Position numbers and translations under genes: made by a program. The notes under the pieces are model-generated. The model did no database searches and had not been told where the DNA came from. It saw only the letters and a list, made by a program, of their open reading frames with translations. Positions 22,320 to 33,156 of a stretch of 64,000 nt of DNA are shown here, one piece after another. Origin of the DNA: Cryptomeria japonica (taxonomy: Eukaryota > Streptophyta > Pinopsida > Cupressales > Cupressaceae). Location of the stretch: contig NC_081415.1 of NCBI RefSeq assembly GCF_030272615.1, positions 378,911,392-378,975,391 on the forward strand. Reading direction: 5' to 3'. Positions within the stretch are counted from its first letter, which is position 1, and every line of letters begins with the position of its first letter.

Positions 22320-24906
22320 GTTAACTAAAATAATAGAGTTAAGTGAAAACAATGATTGGAAATATTTATTTTCACTAAAATATGCCATAATGAAAGTGAA
22401 GGAAAGGAGTAGTGATGAATTAGCAAGTGGAAGAGATAAGTGGGGTCATAAATAAATAAATAAAATTTTATTTATTTATTTCACTCACACGTGGTAATTA
22501 AATGAATTAAAAAATTATTTAATTAGAATAATTTGGAGAAAGGGATTAAAAAATTATTTAATCATGGAAGAAAAAATATTTAATATAGGAGGAAGGATGA
22601 CTTCACTAGTCACACCTTTTTGATAACTCCCATTCACAAATGATTAACAACTAATAGTTTTTAGATTATAATTATTTCAAATGGGATATGCTTATAAAGC
22701 ATATAACATATAAGGTTTTATAACCATATATTAGAACATTATATATAAATGTTATAAGGATATGACCCCTAATAAAATTATATTCTAATAGCTCTTGGCA
22801 AAGAAGGATAGAAAGAGCAAAAGGGTTTTCTCACAGCACAAGAAATATTTTCTCAGAGATTTAAACCAAGTAGCATTGTTAAAGCAATAAGTCAGTTAAA
22901 TCTTATCATCTTGTAAATTGGACTCTGTCTTTCAATTTGAGTTTTTGTGCTTTTAGTTAGGGTTTTTTATGAATTTGGGTTCTCAAATATCAAACTCTAG
23001 TTAACTAGAGCTCACTATGAATTGAAAATTGAGAAAAGAGAACATAGGCATCACTAGCAAACAAAATTGTTTGCAAATTCTTGGATTCTTGAACACTAGT
23101 AGCCATGGATAGTTCATAGAGAGGGATTTCCAAGTATCATTCTAGACTAGAAGATAGAAGAAAGATAGGGAGTTTTGTCAATATTTAATAGAATAGTTGT
23201 CTAGTTTTTCTAAGAGGCCAAGACACCAATAGGGTTTAAATACAAGTAGTTGGATAGATTTTAGGATATCCAAGCAAGTTTCAAGGATTGTATCTACCAA
23301 TTGATGGGTATTCTTTGATCAGATATCATTATTGAAAAGTTTGAGTCTTTAATCCATGGAGACTTGGGATTGCTAAGTTAGTAGTGTCTAATGTTTTCAT
23401 AAATGTGGAATTAATAAGGGCATTGGGTAAAAATTATGTCCTTGAGATAAAGAAAATATATGTTGGATATGGTTAGGAATTCATGGAGATAAAAAAGGAC
23501 TATATCTTCCACGTATTTAGGCTTGGTACAAGTCTTGAGAAGTATAATGATTTAAGGTCTTGTAGACACCTAAAAATGTCTCATCAATCTTGAACTAATT
23601 ATTCATCTTATTATTTAAATAATTATTTAATTAAATTAAGTCTTGTTCTTCTGAATTGATTAATATGAATTCATTATCAAATTACTAATCATTCTATTTC
23701 TATCTTATTAATCAATTAATCATTTAACCTTTTTAATATATTTAACTAAATATTTATTATTTAATTAATTGCGATTTAAAACATTTAATTGAGTAATCTT
23801 TATTATTTAATTAAAATTTAATTTCTAAATAATTACATAATTTCTTTAAATTATTTAATTAACTAACTCATTCTTCTAATTTCAACTTCAATTTTTCATA
23901 ATTTCCCCAAATTTCAATTTCACCAAATTTTAATTAATTTCATGTGTATTTCACTTTTTGAATATCCAAGTTCAAATTGAAAAAAAAATAAAATGTGAAT
24001 GTCATCTTAAAATCCTATAGCACATGTTGAAAATCTACCTTTCACTCACTTTCGGTCAACTGAGCAATCAAATATGTTAACTCCTCAATTAACTTAGTTA
24101 ACTCCCCAATCACCTTTTTCAACTCTCAATCACCTTTTTGGAGCAGAGTAATCAATTCAGTTAATAGACCAATCAATTCACTCATCTTATCAATATAATC
24201 AGTTTACTGATCAATCAATATAGTTGACTCATCAATCAAATGAGTTAAACTCTAAGTTAGTTTTGTCCCAAGCAATCTCAACCATTGATCAATTATGTTC
24301 TAGAATGAATCTCAACCGTCCATTCTCGTCCTCCAGAATCTATAAATTCAACATCCATTCTCCCATTTTTTAGAACCACTAGCATAGATATTGAGAGCCA
24401 CGCCAACATGATGATGAAGAAGAGTAATGGAAGTCTATTGAATTGACAAAAAGGGTGTTTTGATGCTTCATTCCATTATTTTTTTTAATTTGATTAAATT
24501 TCATTGTGCTTAAGAATTTAGCTAGTTAGATTCCATCTTTGGTGGTTAGCTTGGTTTAATATATCTTACTTATGGCTAATTTTCCCTTAAAACAAATGGT
24601 GAAATGTGAAAAACAATAAATTGATATTCTTCCTTGATTGTGTGTTTTTGTAGGTTATGTGTATGAATTTTGGCCTAATTTGGTATTTTTGCAGGTTGCC
24701 TGTACAAGATCACATAGGAACAAAATTTATTTCGCATGCGCTTGTGCAAAAATTCGTATATGTTCTATGTTTGTCTCTCATTCATCCTTCAAGAATTTTT
24801 CATGCATGCTCATCTTACTTCGCATATGTCATCATCCTCTTTCGCATTCATTGATAACCAAAATCACATACGTTTAGAAAGGAAACACAACCTGACAATT
24901 AGAAAG
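22320..24906. other. Unassigned, very AT-rich DNA preceding Gypsy-B
   Basis: Runs of TTTAATTAA-type sequence (22480-22570, 23590-23960) and imperfect repeats of an ATCAATCAATT motif at about 24090-24250. It may include the 5' LTR and leader of Gypsy-B, but no matching 3' LTR could be found, so no LTR is called. Confidence 0.4.
22450..22481. repeat. 32-bp perfect palindrome
   Basis: Half-sites AAATAAATAAATAAAA and TTTTATTTATTTATTT meet with no spacer. Low complexity, so it may be an AT-rich coincidence. Confidence 0.7.
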
Positions 24907-26392
24907 ATGGATCCAAATAGTGACCCTTTTCTTGATCCCACATGAAACATGGAATTATCAAACTACCAACACACACGCCCCCGAAGAGCTACAACACTGC
25001 CAACGAACATTAACAACAAGCCTTCAAGAGAAGAAATCCAGCGAAACTTGACACAAGAACTTGAGGTGGCTCAATAGGATCCACAAGTCCTCATCATTAT
25101 CAATGCACTTATTCATCATGATAAGTATAGATATCTTTCTCCTCTGATTCAGAATAGAGACAAATTACCTCCAAATGTTGACATCTCAACAATATTGCCT
25201 CTAGGGGTAACTTTAAACTAGAATGTAAATCAAACACCCAACTTGACACAAACACGAGTTGCATCTTCAAATTCAACGCCTGGTGCGATTCAAAACACAA
25301 AAGCAATGACAACCCAATCTCAACAGCTTCAACTCAGAGTTCCTAATCAGGTGCTACGTCCTCAAATACAAATGTCACATCAAGTGCCTCGAACACCAAA
25401 GCACAAAATCAAACAAGTATGGCTTAGAATACTATTCCCACAAGTACCTCTCAACCAACAGTATCAGTTGTCGTGGGAACTACTTCTAGTGGCCAGAATT
25501 TGAATCAAGGCTCCATCGATATATACGAATCTAGTCAGCCCAATGTCGGTACCCAATTTTCTTACTTCACAACACCCAGTGGAAGTTACAACACATAGCT
25601 ACATAATAAGTCAATATTCCAACAGTTTCCCGTATACTTAAAACCTAATCCTTTTTTGGGAAATACATACATGGGCAATGCATCTTTGACCTTGATAGAA
25701 ATATTAGCTTAGCAAGTTCAAAATCTCCAAAGGCAAATGACAAATATGCAAACAAGGAATGAAAAGAAAGGCTACACAATGGAGGATCTTCGTCCTTATC
25801 CCTTTGATAGGACTTTGTATCTATTGCCTTTCCCACCACATTTTGAAACTCTGAGGTTTGACAAGTACATAAGAAAAGGTGATCCCCAAGATCATGTCAA
25901 AGAGTTCTTCACCACGTGTATTGAAGTGGCTCATGAAGACACATAATTGATGTGCTTATTTAAGAAAACTCTTGGAGGAACTACATTAGAATGTTTCCAC
26001 ATCTCCTGCCAAAGATTGCCTCATGGGGAGAGATAGCTAAGCAGTTTATAACAAAATTCTCACACAATATAGATAATCTAGTTACTCTAATGGATTTTTG
26101 TGTTTCCAAACAAAGGGAAAGCGAGATATTTACTGCATTTTTACAAAGATGGAGATCCTTGTACAACATATTCCTTAGTCATATACCAGATGTTGAACAG
26201 GTCCACATCTTTGTCGAGAATCTCATTTCTCAAATGAAGTATCCACTACAGATTCAATGTCTTGGCACCTTCAAGGAGATCACAGAAAAGGGTCTAAAGT
26301 GTGAGAAGGATCTTGTAGAGAAAGGGGTCCTGAAAAATCACAAGGAAAGTGGATCAACCAACAAGACAAATGATGAAAAATCAAAATTATAG
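24907..26392 (+). pseudogene. Gypsy-B gag (capsid)
   Basis: Gag of a Tat-like Gypsy element: MDPNSDPFLDPT at 24907, a Gln/Pro/Thr-rich region (25243-25503), then the conserved DLRPYPFDRTLY and GDPQDHVKEFFTTCIEVAHED (25787-25942). The capsid core follows with WGEIAKQFITKF, FTAFLQRWRSLYN and VEQVHIFVENLISQMKY (26021-26255). The segment is read in three frames, so at least two frameshifts plus several stops are present. It would form the particle shell. It matters as a comparison, since Gypsy-C lacks this block. Confidence 0.82.
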
Positions 26393-27210
26393 TTAAAAAA
26401 TAAGTATGACAAAAAGTGGAGTCGTAGATACCCATGTGGTTAATAGAGTTCAGCTAGTGGTATCATTACAAGGACCGGTTGAGTCATTTGTGCCAAACAT
26501 AAATCAATCTTAAGATAATAGTGCAACATCAATGAATGCAAATGCAGTTCACTCTGGTAACCCCAAACCTCCAAGGATTAATGCACCTCGAAGAAACTAC
26601 ACGCCACTTGGAGAACCAATTGAGCTAGCCCTCAAGAAGCTGATACAAACCAATATGATCACCCTACCAGAAGTCAAACCATATGAACCAAACCCTTTCA
26701 AGCCAGCCTAGTGGAATGATAATGACTTTTGTGAATACCATTGCACAAAAGTCCATAAAGCATCAACTTGTTATAAGATCAAGAACTTGATACAAGATCT
26801 TGTAGATCAGGGTGATATTACTGTGGATGCTAATAAAGGATCTGCAAATATAGATCATACTATCTTTAAAATACTTTTGTTAAACATGACAAAAAAAAGG
26901 CTTCCAGTTCGAGGACACAAGACAACACTGCAAATTACACCAATGTAGCATATGATTATGCAATCAATGCAATTAGTACAAGAGATGAAATAGTTGCCAC
27001 AATCACTGTCAATCCAAGGAACTGAGATTGTATAGTTGTTACTTGTCAGTCAAAGGTCACAATGCAAGGAGTGTCATCTAATCCTCCTCCATCAATAACT
27101 AGCTATAATGTAGTGGATCAACTAAAATAGGCCCCTACACAAATTTTATTATTCGAACTACTTCACATCTCCCCAATTCACAAAGCAATCCTAGATAAAG
27201 CTCTCTAGGA
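26393..27210 (+). pseudogene. Gypsy-B gag-pol linker
   Basis: It contains a PRRNYTPLGEPIELALKKLI-like block (about 26590) and FCEYHCTKVHKASTCYKIKN (about 26730-26790), a His/Cys motif typical of the gag-protease linker of this lineage. Several stops. Confidence 0.65.
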
Positions 27211-28970
27211 ATCTGTTGTCACCTGTGACATAGATGAGAACTCCTTCCAATCCATGGATGGAAATCTAGTTTCTTCCCACATGGCATTTATAGAACGGGA
27301 TGTTCCAGTAGATAGACCCATGCATAATGACCCTCTCCATCTAGAAGTGTTTATTCACAAGTGAAAAGTCAGAAGAGTATTGATAGATGATGGAGTGGGA
27401 CTCAATATATGTACTCTTAACCTAATCAAAGCACTGGGCTACTCACAACATCATATTGATCCTACCAAAATAATAAACACTAAATCATATGATGATGAAT
27501 AACGCCCATCAAAAGGTTTAGTTACCTTATTTGTACAAGTAGGACATGTTACCATCGATGACACATTTCAAGTTCTGGATGGAGAGTTGGGATACAACAT
27601 GCTGCTAGGCCATCCATGGATACATGTCATGCAATTTGTACCATCAACTTTCCACCAATGTGTTAAGCTCCCTTATAATGGAATTGAGATCACAATACAA
27701 GGTGATCTTAATCCCTTCCAACATTACAATTACTTAAGAGAAAGCATAGACAACCAAGTCCCTATCAATCAAGTAGCTCCACTCACTATGTGGCTAGAAT
27801 CCCTGAAAGTTGTAGATGCACAAGCATCATCATCTTGCATACCTACAATACCAACCCTCCAGATCAAGGATGAAGGATGTGGTGAATATTCCTATTCTAA
27901 GACATTATTTGTAGTACAATTGTCTCCTAGATCCTTTGGTATAACTCCTCCAAATCCAACAAAGAAAGAAAAAGAAAAAGAAATAGTCCAATTCTTAAAC
28001 TCTTGTTCCTTTATAAGATGGGGAGAGTTAAATAAAGAATCCTTGGAATAAGATGTGAATAAATGGTTGTATAAAGAAGAAGAAGACAGTTCAAATGTTA
28101 GACTCCCTTTACATCTATATGGCAATGGTTTCAAAATGTTACAAAGAAATGGGTATGATGGCACCACAAGATTGGGGGCACATGCTCAAGGCATTATAGA
28201 TCCTATACTACCATCAAAAAATCCAAAGCATCGGGGTTTGGGATATAATGGAATGATAAGGCGAACAACAATAGTTAGACCATTTACTCTGGTTATCCAA
28301 AATCTACCAACTCCAACAGCATCACCCATAACCGGTGAGAATGAAAATCTCGAGTCACCAAGCCAAAATAATTTGTCAATGATTGTTTTTGCATTAGCAT
28401 CACATGTAAATGTAGTAATAGAGACATGAATTGCATCAATAAATGAATCAAATACTCATTCCACATCATCATCATCAACCATCACATCAATGGAAACAAG
28501 CATAACCCCAACTAATCATAGACATATCATATTACCTCAGTCCCTTATCCAAGCACTAAATGATATGCTTGCCATAGAGGTAGGATCTAGAAGTCATGGG
28601 ACCATCCCACTATTCATCAACACTATGGAAAATTCTCTTTCTCCCATTGAGGAAGTTGATGAACTTAATAAAGAAGGATCATATAGGGAGACATACATTG
28701 AAAGTGTAATTGATTCCCATGAGTATGAATTCCTATCTCTTCAGAGTTGTAGCACATATACAACATACAAATATTATGATAATCAATCACCTATGCATGA
28801 CATAATTATTTATGAAGATAAACAAATAGATCCAAAGTCAATCAAGTATGTTTATAATAGCCGAGTTTGCATGATATTAAGCAGCACCTCCTCTAGAGGA
28901 AAGCAAAAATCTCTATTTGATGTATCCTCACTTAATAGACTAGGGGAAAGGAAACAAACCATATCTTGAT
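27211..28970 (+). pseudogene. Gypsy-B protease and G-patch-like linker
   Basis: The retropepsin-like domain has the active-site region VLIDDGVGLNICTLNLIKAL (about 27379), where Gypsy-C has LVDNGSGLNVCSI, so the active-site Ser is gone. A flap/wall region GYNMLLGHPWIHVMQFVPST (27590-27649) is well kept. Downstream, 28110-28250 resembles the G-patch-like segment of these elements (GFKMLQRNGYDG, GAHAQGI, GLGYNGM). Open but unrecognised sequence continues to 28969. Stops at about 27362 and 27502 break it. Confidence 0.75.
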
Positions 28971-29249
28971 TGGTTTGAAAATGATGAATCTATTGCACAA
29001 TTCTTGGGTGCTCGGGATGGGCTTCCTTATGATAATCACAAAGTTGGATTGCAATAGACCTAGATAGGACAACCTATTTTGAAGAGGCAAGCTCCTCTTT
29101 TGCAAAGGTTGAAGGGGATGAACACCCAAGCACCAATAGATTAGATGACCTCCCTATTGATCAAGAATGATTAGCATTTCTTGTAGAAAAGATAGAGGAA
29201 TTCAATATTGGGGACATTGAAACCATACACAAAATACACTTGTAACAGT

Positions 29250-30454
29250 GTTTAAGGCCAAAAGAAAAAGAGACATTTGTCTAGTTCTTTCAACAAAGAT
29301 ATCTAAATTTTGCTTGGTCATATGTTGACATGCCAGGACTAAATCCAAAGCTAGTATTACATCATTTGCCATTGTTGCTAGGTGCAAAACCATACAAGAA
29401 AAGTTGTGTAAGATGCACCCTCAAATCGCCTTGCTAGTGAGAGTATAACTACAAAAGCTATTGGATGTGGGCTTCATAATACCAATAGACTATGCAGAAT
29501 GGATATCCAACTTAGTACCACTGACCAAACCCACTAGGGGCATAAGAATATGCACTGTCTTTATTCTAGATTTATCTGCTAGGCATGAAATGCTTTCACT
29601 CATGGATGGTTTTTCTAGCTATAATAAAATTAGGATTGCACTAGAAGACCAACATAAAACAAATTTCACTTGCCCTTGGAAACATACTATTGGAATGTGA
29701 TACCATTCAGTCTCAAGAACATTAGTGCCACTTATCAGAGAGAAAGGACCACCCTATCCCATGACATGATACATGATATCATGGAATATTATGTAGACAA
29801 CTTGCTGGCAAAATCAAAAACCATCGATGACCATCTTGATGTTCTAGCCAAAATCTTTGACAAGATGGAACAATTCAATGTTTGTCTCAACCCAAAAAAG
29901 CATGTGCTTGGCATGACATCTGGTAAACTCTTAGGATTCATTGTATCTATCAGAGGAATTGAGGTAGATCCTATGAAAGTCAAAGCTATATTAGAAATGC
30001 TGCCACCATTTACACTCAAATAGCTTAGAATCTTGCAAGGAAGGTTGAAACGCTTCATAGCACAATTGGTGGAAAAGTGTCAACCATTTCAACACCTTCT
30101 CAAGAAAGGTGTAACTTTTGAATGGATAGATCAATTTCAGGAAGCATTTCAAGTATTGAAGGAATGAATACCTATTGTCAATATTGGTATTACTTACACC
30201 AACATTGGGTAAACCTTTACTTTTATATATACCATCAACCAGTTCTTCTTTAGGAGATTTATTATCACAACATGATGATCAAGGGAGAGAAAGAGACATC
30301 TATTACATAAGACGAACATTAGTGCGATCTCAGCTTAATAATACACCCATAGAGAGAGCATGTTTGGCAGTGATCTTTTCATCCCAAAAGATTAGATACT
30401 ACATGTTGATTCACAAGATCAAACTCATAGCACACTTTGATCCTCTTAAGTACC
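29250..30454 (+). pseudogene. Gypsy-B reverse transcriptase
   Basis: RT blocks LLDVGFIIPIDYAEWISNLV (29461-29520), then IRICT, a deletion that joins it directly to RHEMLSLMDGFSSYNKIRIA (29581-29640), losing the linker with LNKA and the PLPNID stretch. The catalytic box at about 29790 reads YVDNLLAKS where YVDDVLAKS is expected, so a catalytic Asp is Asn. HVLGMTSGKLLGFIVSIRGI (29902-29961) is intact. The frame changes near 29690 and 30020. The domain runs up to DPLKYL and stops at the Gypsy-C insertion point. Confidence 0.85.
30450..30454. repeat. Gypsy-C target duplication, left copy
   Basis: GTACC, matching 43247-43251. Confidence 0.85.
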
Positions 30455-32125
30455 TATGTGGGGGAAAAAGCGAGACTAGGTTATCATGCCCTAATCCTAC
30501 CTTTTGTCACACATTACGGAATACGAAAGAGCCTAGAGGTATCACACAATTGGCTACTTCTTTTTTGTGAAAGAGAGAGCCACGGGCTACCTATTAGGGT
30601 TTCTATTCCTTTGTTGTAATTGAAAGGTAAGATTATGCAAGTTCAATTCCTAACCCTAAAATGCAAGTATGAGCTAACAATAAGATTACAGAATTGAACT
30701 TAAACAATGGAAAGCTGTAAATACAAGGATGAAATAAGAATGTAGATGTGTACCTGGAGTCAAAATCGGACTGAAAATGTGCGGGATGGGGGCGCGGGTG
30801 CCACTATCCTGATTCTGTCCTGAAAACTGCACCGGAAACTGTTGTTTTGCACTCTGGAACACTATCAGAAACTGTCGGAAATGTTGCCTGTCAGGAGGAC
30901 CAGGGCGCCCAGCGCCTCTATCCCAGGGACCAGGGCGCCCAACGCCTCTGTCCCAGGGACCAGGGCACCCAGCGCCCCTGTCCTGGTGTTCTGCTCTGCA
31001 ATTTGATGCAGAGTGCTATCTCGACCTGTTCTCTCCAGATCTGTATCCTGCGACGTCGTCCGAGTCCCGAAACCTGCACTTGTATCTGAAAAAGGGTGTA
31101 TGGGCGGCTTTATAGGGTTTTGCCTTAGTCAAACCCTTGCTTCGGTGATTTCCACCTCCATGAATAGCCAAGTTGTTTTGTAAAATGTATTGTGTGTGCA
31201 GACCTAGTGTGTGTGCAAGGTCCTAAAATGCAAGAAAGCAAACTAGAGCAACCTAGAAAGTAAACCCTAATTGCTTGTAAATGATAATGTAAATGCTCTA
31301 AATCAAGATGCAAAGTGATCTAAAGCATGAATGAAGGATATATTGAAGCTTATGCAAAGACATGAAAACAACATGAAATCATACCCAACCCTCAAGGGAG
31401 GGGTACAAGCCAATCTTCAGTCGGTGATCTCCTATTGTTCTTCAATGTCTTCCAAGCCCTAAATGGATGAATGGATTGGATAAATTCTTGATAAAGGGAT
31501 GTTGAATGTTGTTGAAGTCTTCAAAGATCTGCTCTTTCGCTGTATATGAGGTTCCTGAAAACAAAATTTCGATCCCTTCAAATGAAGAAAGAGAGCTCTT
31601 ATGTATGAAACCCTAGGTCGTAATTCCGTCTTTTGGCCGACCTAGAGATTGAATATCCCGCCAATTTCTTGGGGTTAAGCTTTATTTTATGATTGGATCG
31701 CGCTCCTAAAATTTCAGGAAAAATGTCCGGGACCGTGTGCACTCCAGGCGCCACGGTCCCGACAACTTTTCACCAAATTTTCAGGGCCGTCAGATATGAT
31801 GATTTTAGAGAGAATTCCGAAGTTACAAGTGATTTCGAGATGTTTTGACCCCCGAAATCAAGCCCCCAAGCTCAGAATAGGGCCTAATTAGGGTTTTTGA
31901 TTAAGTAGTGTATTGGAAGAATAAAATGAAAGGGGCACGCTTTAATGAAAGGGCCTGACTTTATGATGTGGAAAATGATGAAATAGAACCTTTAGACCTA
32001 ATTAATTTGATTAATTAAGTGCTAAAGGGGAAATGCAATGCAAAATGCAACTGCGCCAAGGCGGGTGCTAAACTAGGTGTGAAATTGTACTGCTTTAGCA
32101 AGTGCGTACAATTTATGACGTTACA
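30455..32125 (-). repeat. Gypsy-C 3' LTR
   Basis: 1671 bp, paired with 41585-43246. It contains a GC-rich 30-bp minisatellite at 30896-30985 in otherwise AT-rich DNA. Confidence 0.95.
30896..30985. repeat. GC-rich 30-bp minisatellite inside the LTR (3 units)
   Basis: CAGGGCGCCC, CAGGGCGCCC and CAGGGCACCC start at 30901, 30931 and 30961, an exact 30-bp period. The homologous array in the other LTR (about 42023-42117) is more diverged and has a small length difference. Confidence 0.9.
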
Positions 32126-32143
32126 TTTAGCCCCCACTTTAGC
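32126..32143 (-). promoter_or_regulatory. Gypsy-C polypurine tract
   Basis: Minus-strand GCTAAAGTGGGGGCTAAA abuts the 3' LTR start TGTAACG, the position where plus-strand DNA synthesis is primed. Confidence 0.8.
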
Positions 32144-32746
32144 GGTCATATGAGTACTACGTGCATATGCAAGCTAAAGTACAGAAAGTAAACATCATTT
32201 GAAAAAGGATATATCCATAAGTTGTCGGACGAAGCCCCCAGCGGTATCTACAATACACAGTTAGGAACCGCACCCTACAAAACACACGTTAGATCACAAA
32301 ATCACCTAATGCTTACTAAGGAAGGTGATGAAATTTGTGAGTAGCTATATGCCCCCCCTGTTTCGAATTGCTTATTAGGGAGGTGAAACAGGGTAGCATG
32401 TTTACTTACGACAGATTGTGTAAGAGAGTATTGATGAGGGATGTTCACTGAAAAGGCTTCATCAGAGCACTTTTTGGAACATCCCGAGAGTAGGGGAACG
32501 AAAATACAATTCCTACGCAAGAAACGGTTCGAAAATCGCATCTCCCAAACTCAAGTTATGATGAAATGAGTGAAAGAGGAAAATTAGGGTTTTGAAAGTA
32601 AATGTAAAAGAATGAAAGTATATACCTTGAAAGAGACATTTGCATTTGTCACTTTGTTGATTCTGAGTACTGTTCATTGCAGCAGAGCCCACATAGCCAT
32701 CATCATGCCTTCATGACGACCGAAGCGTCCCACGAGGATTGAGATC
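32144..32746 (+). other. Region between 3' LTR and antisense gene (possible antisense promoter/5' UTR)
   Basis: No protein recognised. A possible splice acceptor (TTCATTGCAG) ends at 32682, just upstream of the putative first coding ATG of the PMD gene. The promoter of that gene may lie here or in the LTR. Confidence 0.4.
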
Positions 32747-32785
32747 ATGCGACAGGCCGTGATCGACGACGAGCCACTGGACGAG

Positions 32786-33156
32786 GTGAGTTGACTGAAC
32801 ATTGACTTTTGATTTTCTGCATTTGACTTTCTGTGATCGTTTGCGGGCCCTAGAACCCGACCGTGGGTCCCACACAGGGCGCCATGGTCCCTGTGGGGTG
32901 CCATGGTCCCCTCAGGGCACCATGGTCCCCTCAGGGCGCCATGGTCCCTGACAGGGTGCCATGGTCCCTTTAGGGCACCATGGTCCCTGACAGGGCACCA
33001 TGGTCCCTGACAAGGCACCATGGCCCCTGACAAGGCACCATGGCCCCAATCAGGTCTTGGTGAGAGATGCCAGGGTTAGCATACGATGTTCGACAGTTTT
33101 GCATGAATGATTTTTGATGATTGAGTACTGATTATAGTTATGTTTTTGTGATGCAG
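32786..33156 (+). other. Intron 1 of the PMD gene
   Basis: Donor GAG|GTGAGT and acceptor TTTTTGTGATGCAG|GG with a pyrimidine/T-rich stretch. It houses the ATGGTCCC minisatellite at about 32871-33052. Confidence 0.65.
32871..33052. repeat. 20-bp minisatellite (GGGCACCATGGTCCCTGACA-type) in the PMD intron
   Basis: About nine imperfect units of 19-20 bp built on CACCATGGTCCC. An apparent 119-residue minus-strand frame over it is only the repeat translated. The GGGCGCC core recurs in the LTR minisatellite. Confidence 0.9.

Noticed and set aside
23571-23600. TGTAGACACCTAAAAATG as the start of a Gypsy-B 5' LTR
   Set aside because: No second copy could be found after 45198 and no primer site follows at a sensible distance.
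30455-30456. Extra TA outside the Gypsy-C LTR as a sign of a different element end
   Set aside because: The other LTR has TG at the same place (CA on the element strand), so a single terminal base change explains it and gives an exact 5-bp target duplication.
32674-33033. 119-residue minus-strand frame rich in HGAL/GPW repeats
   Set aside because: It is the translation of the 20-bp minisatellite in the PMD intron.
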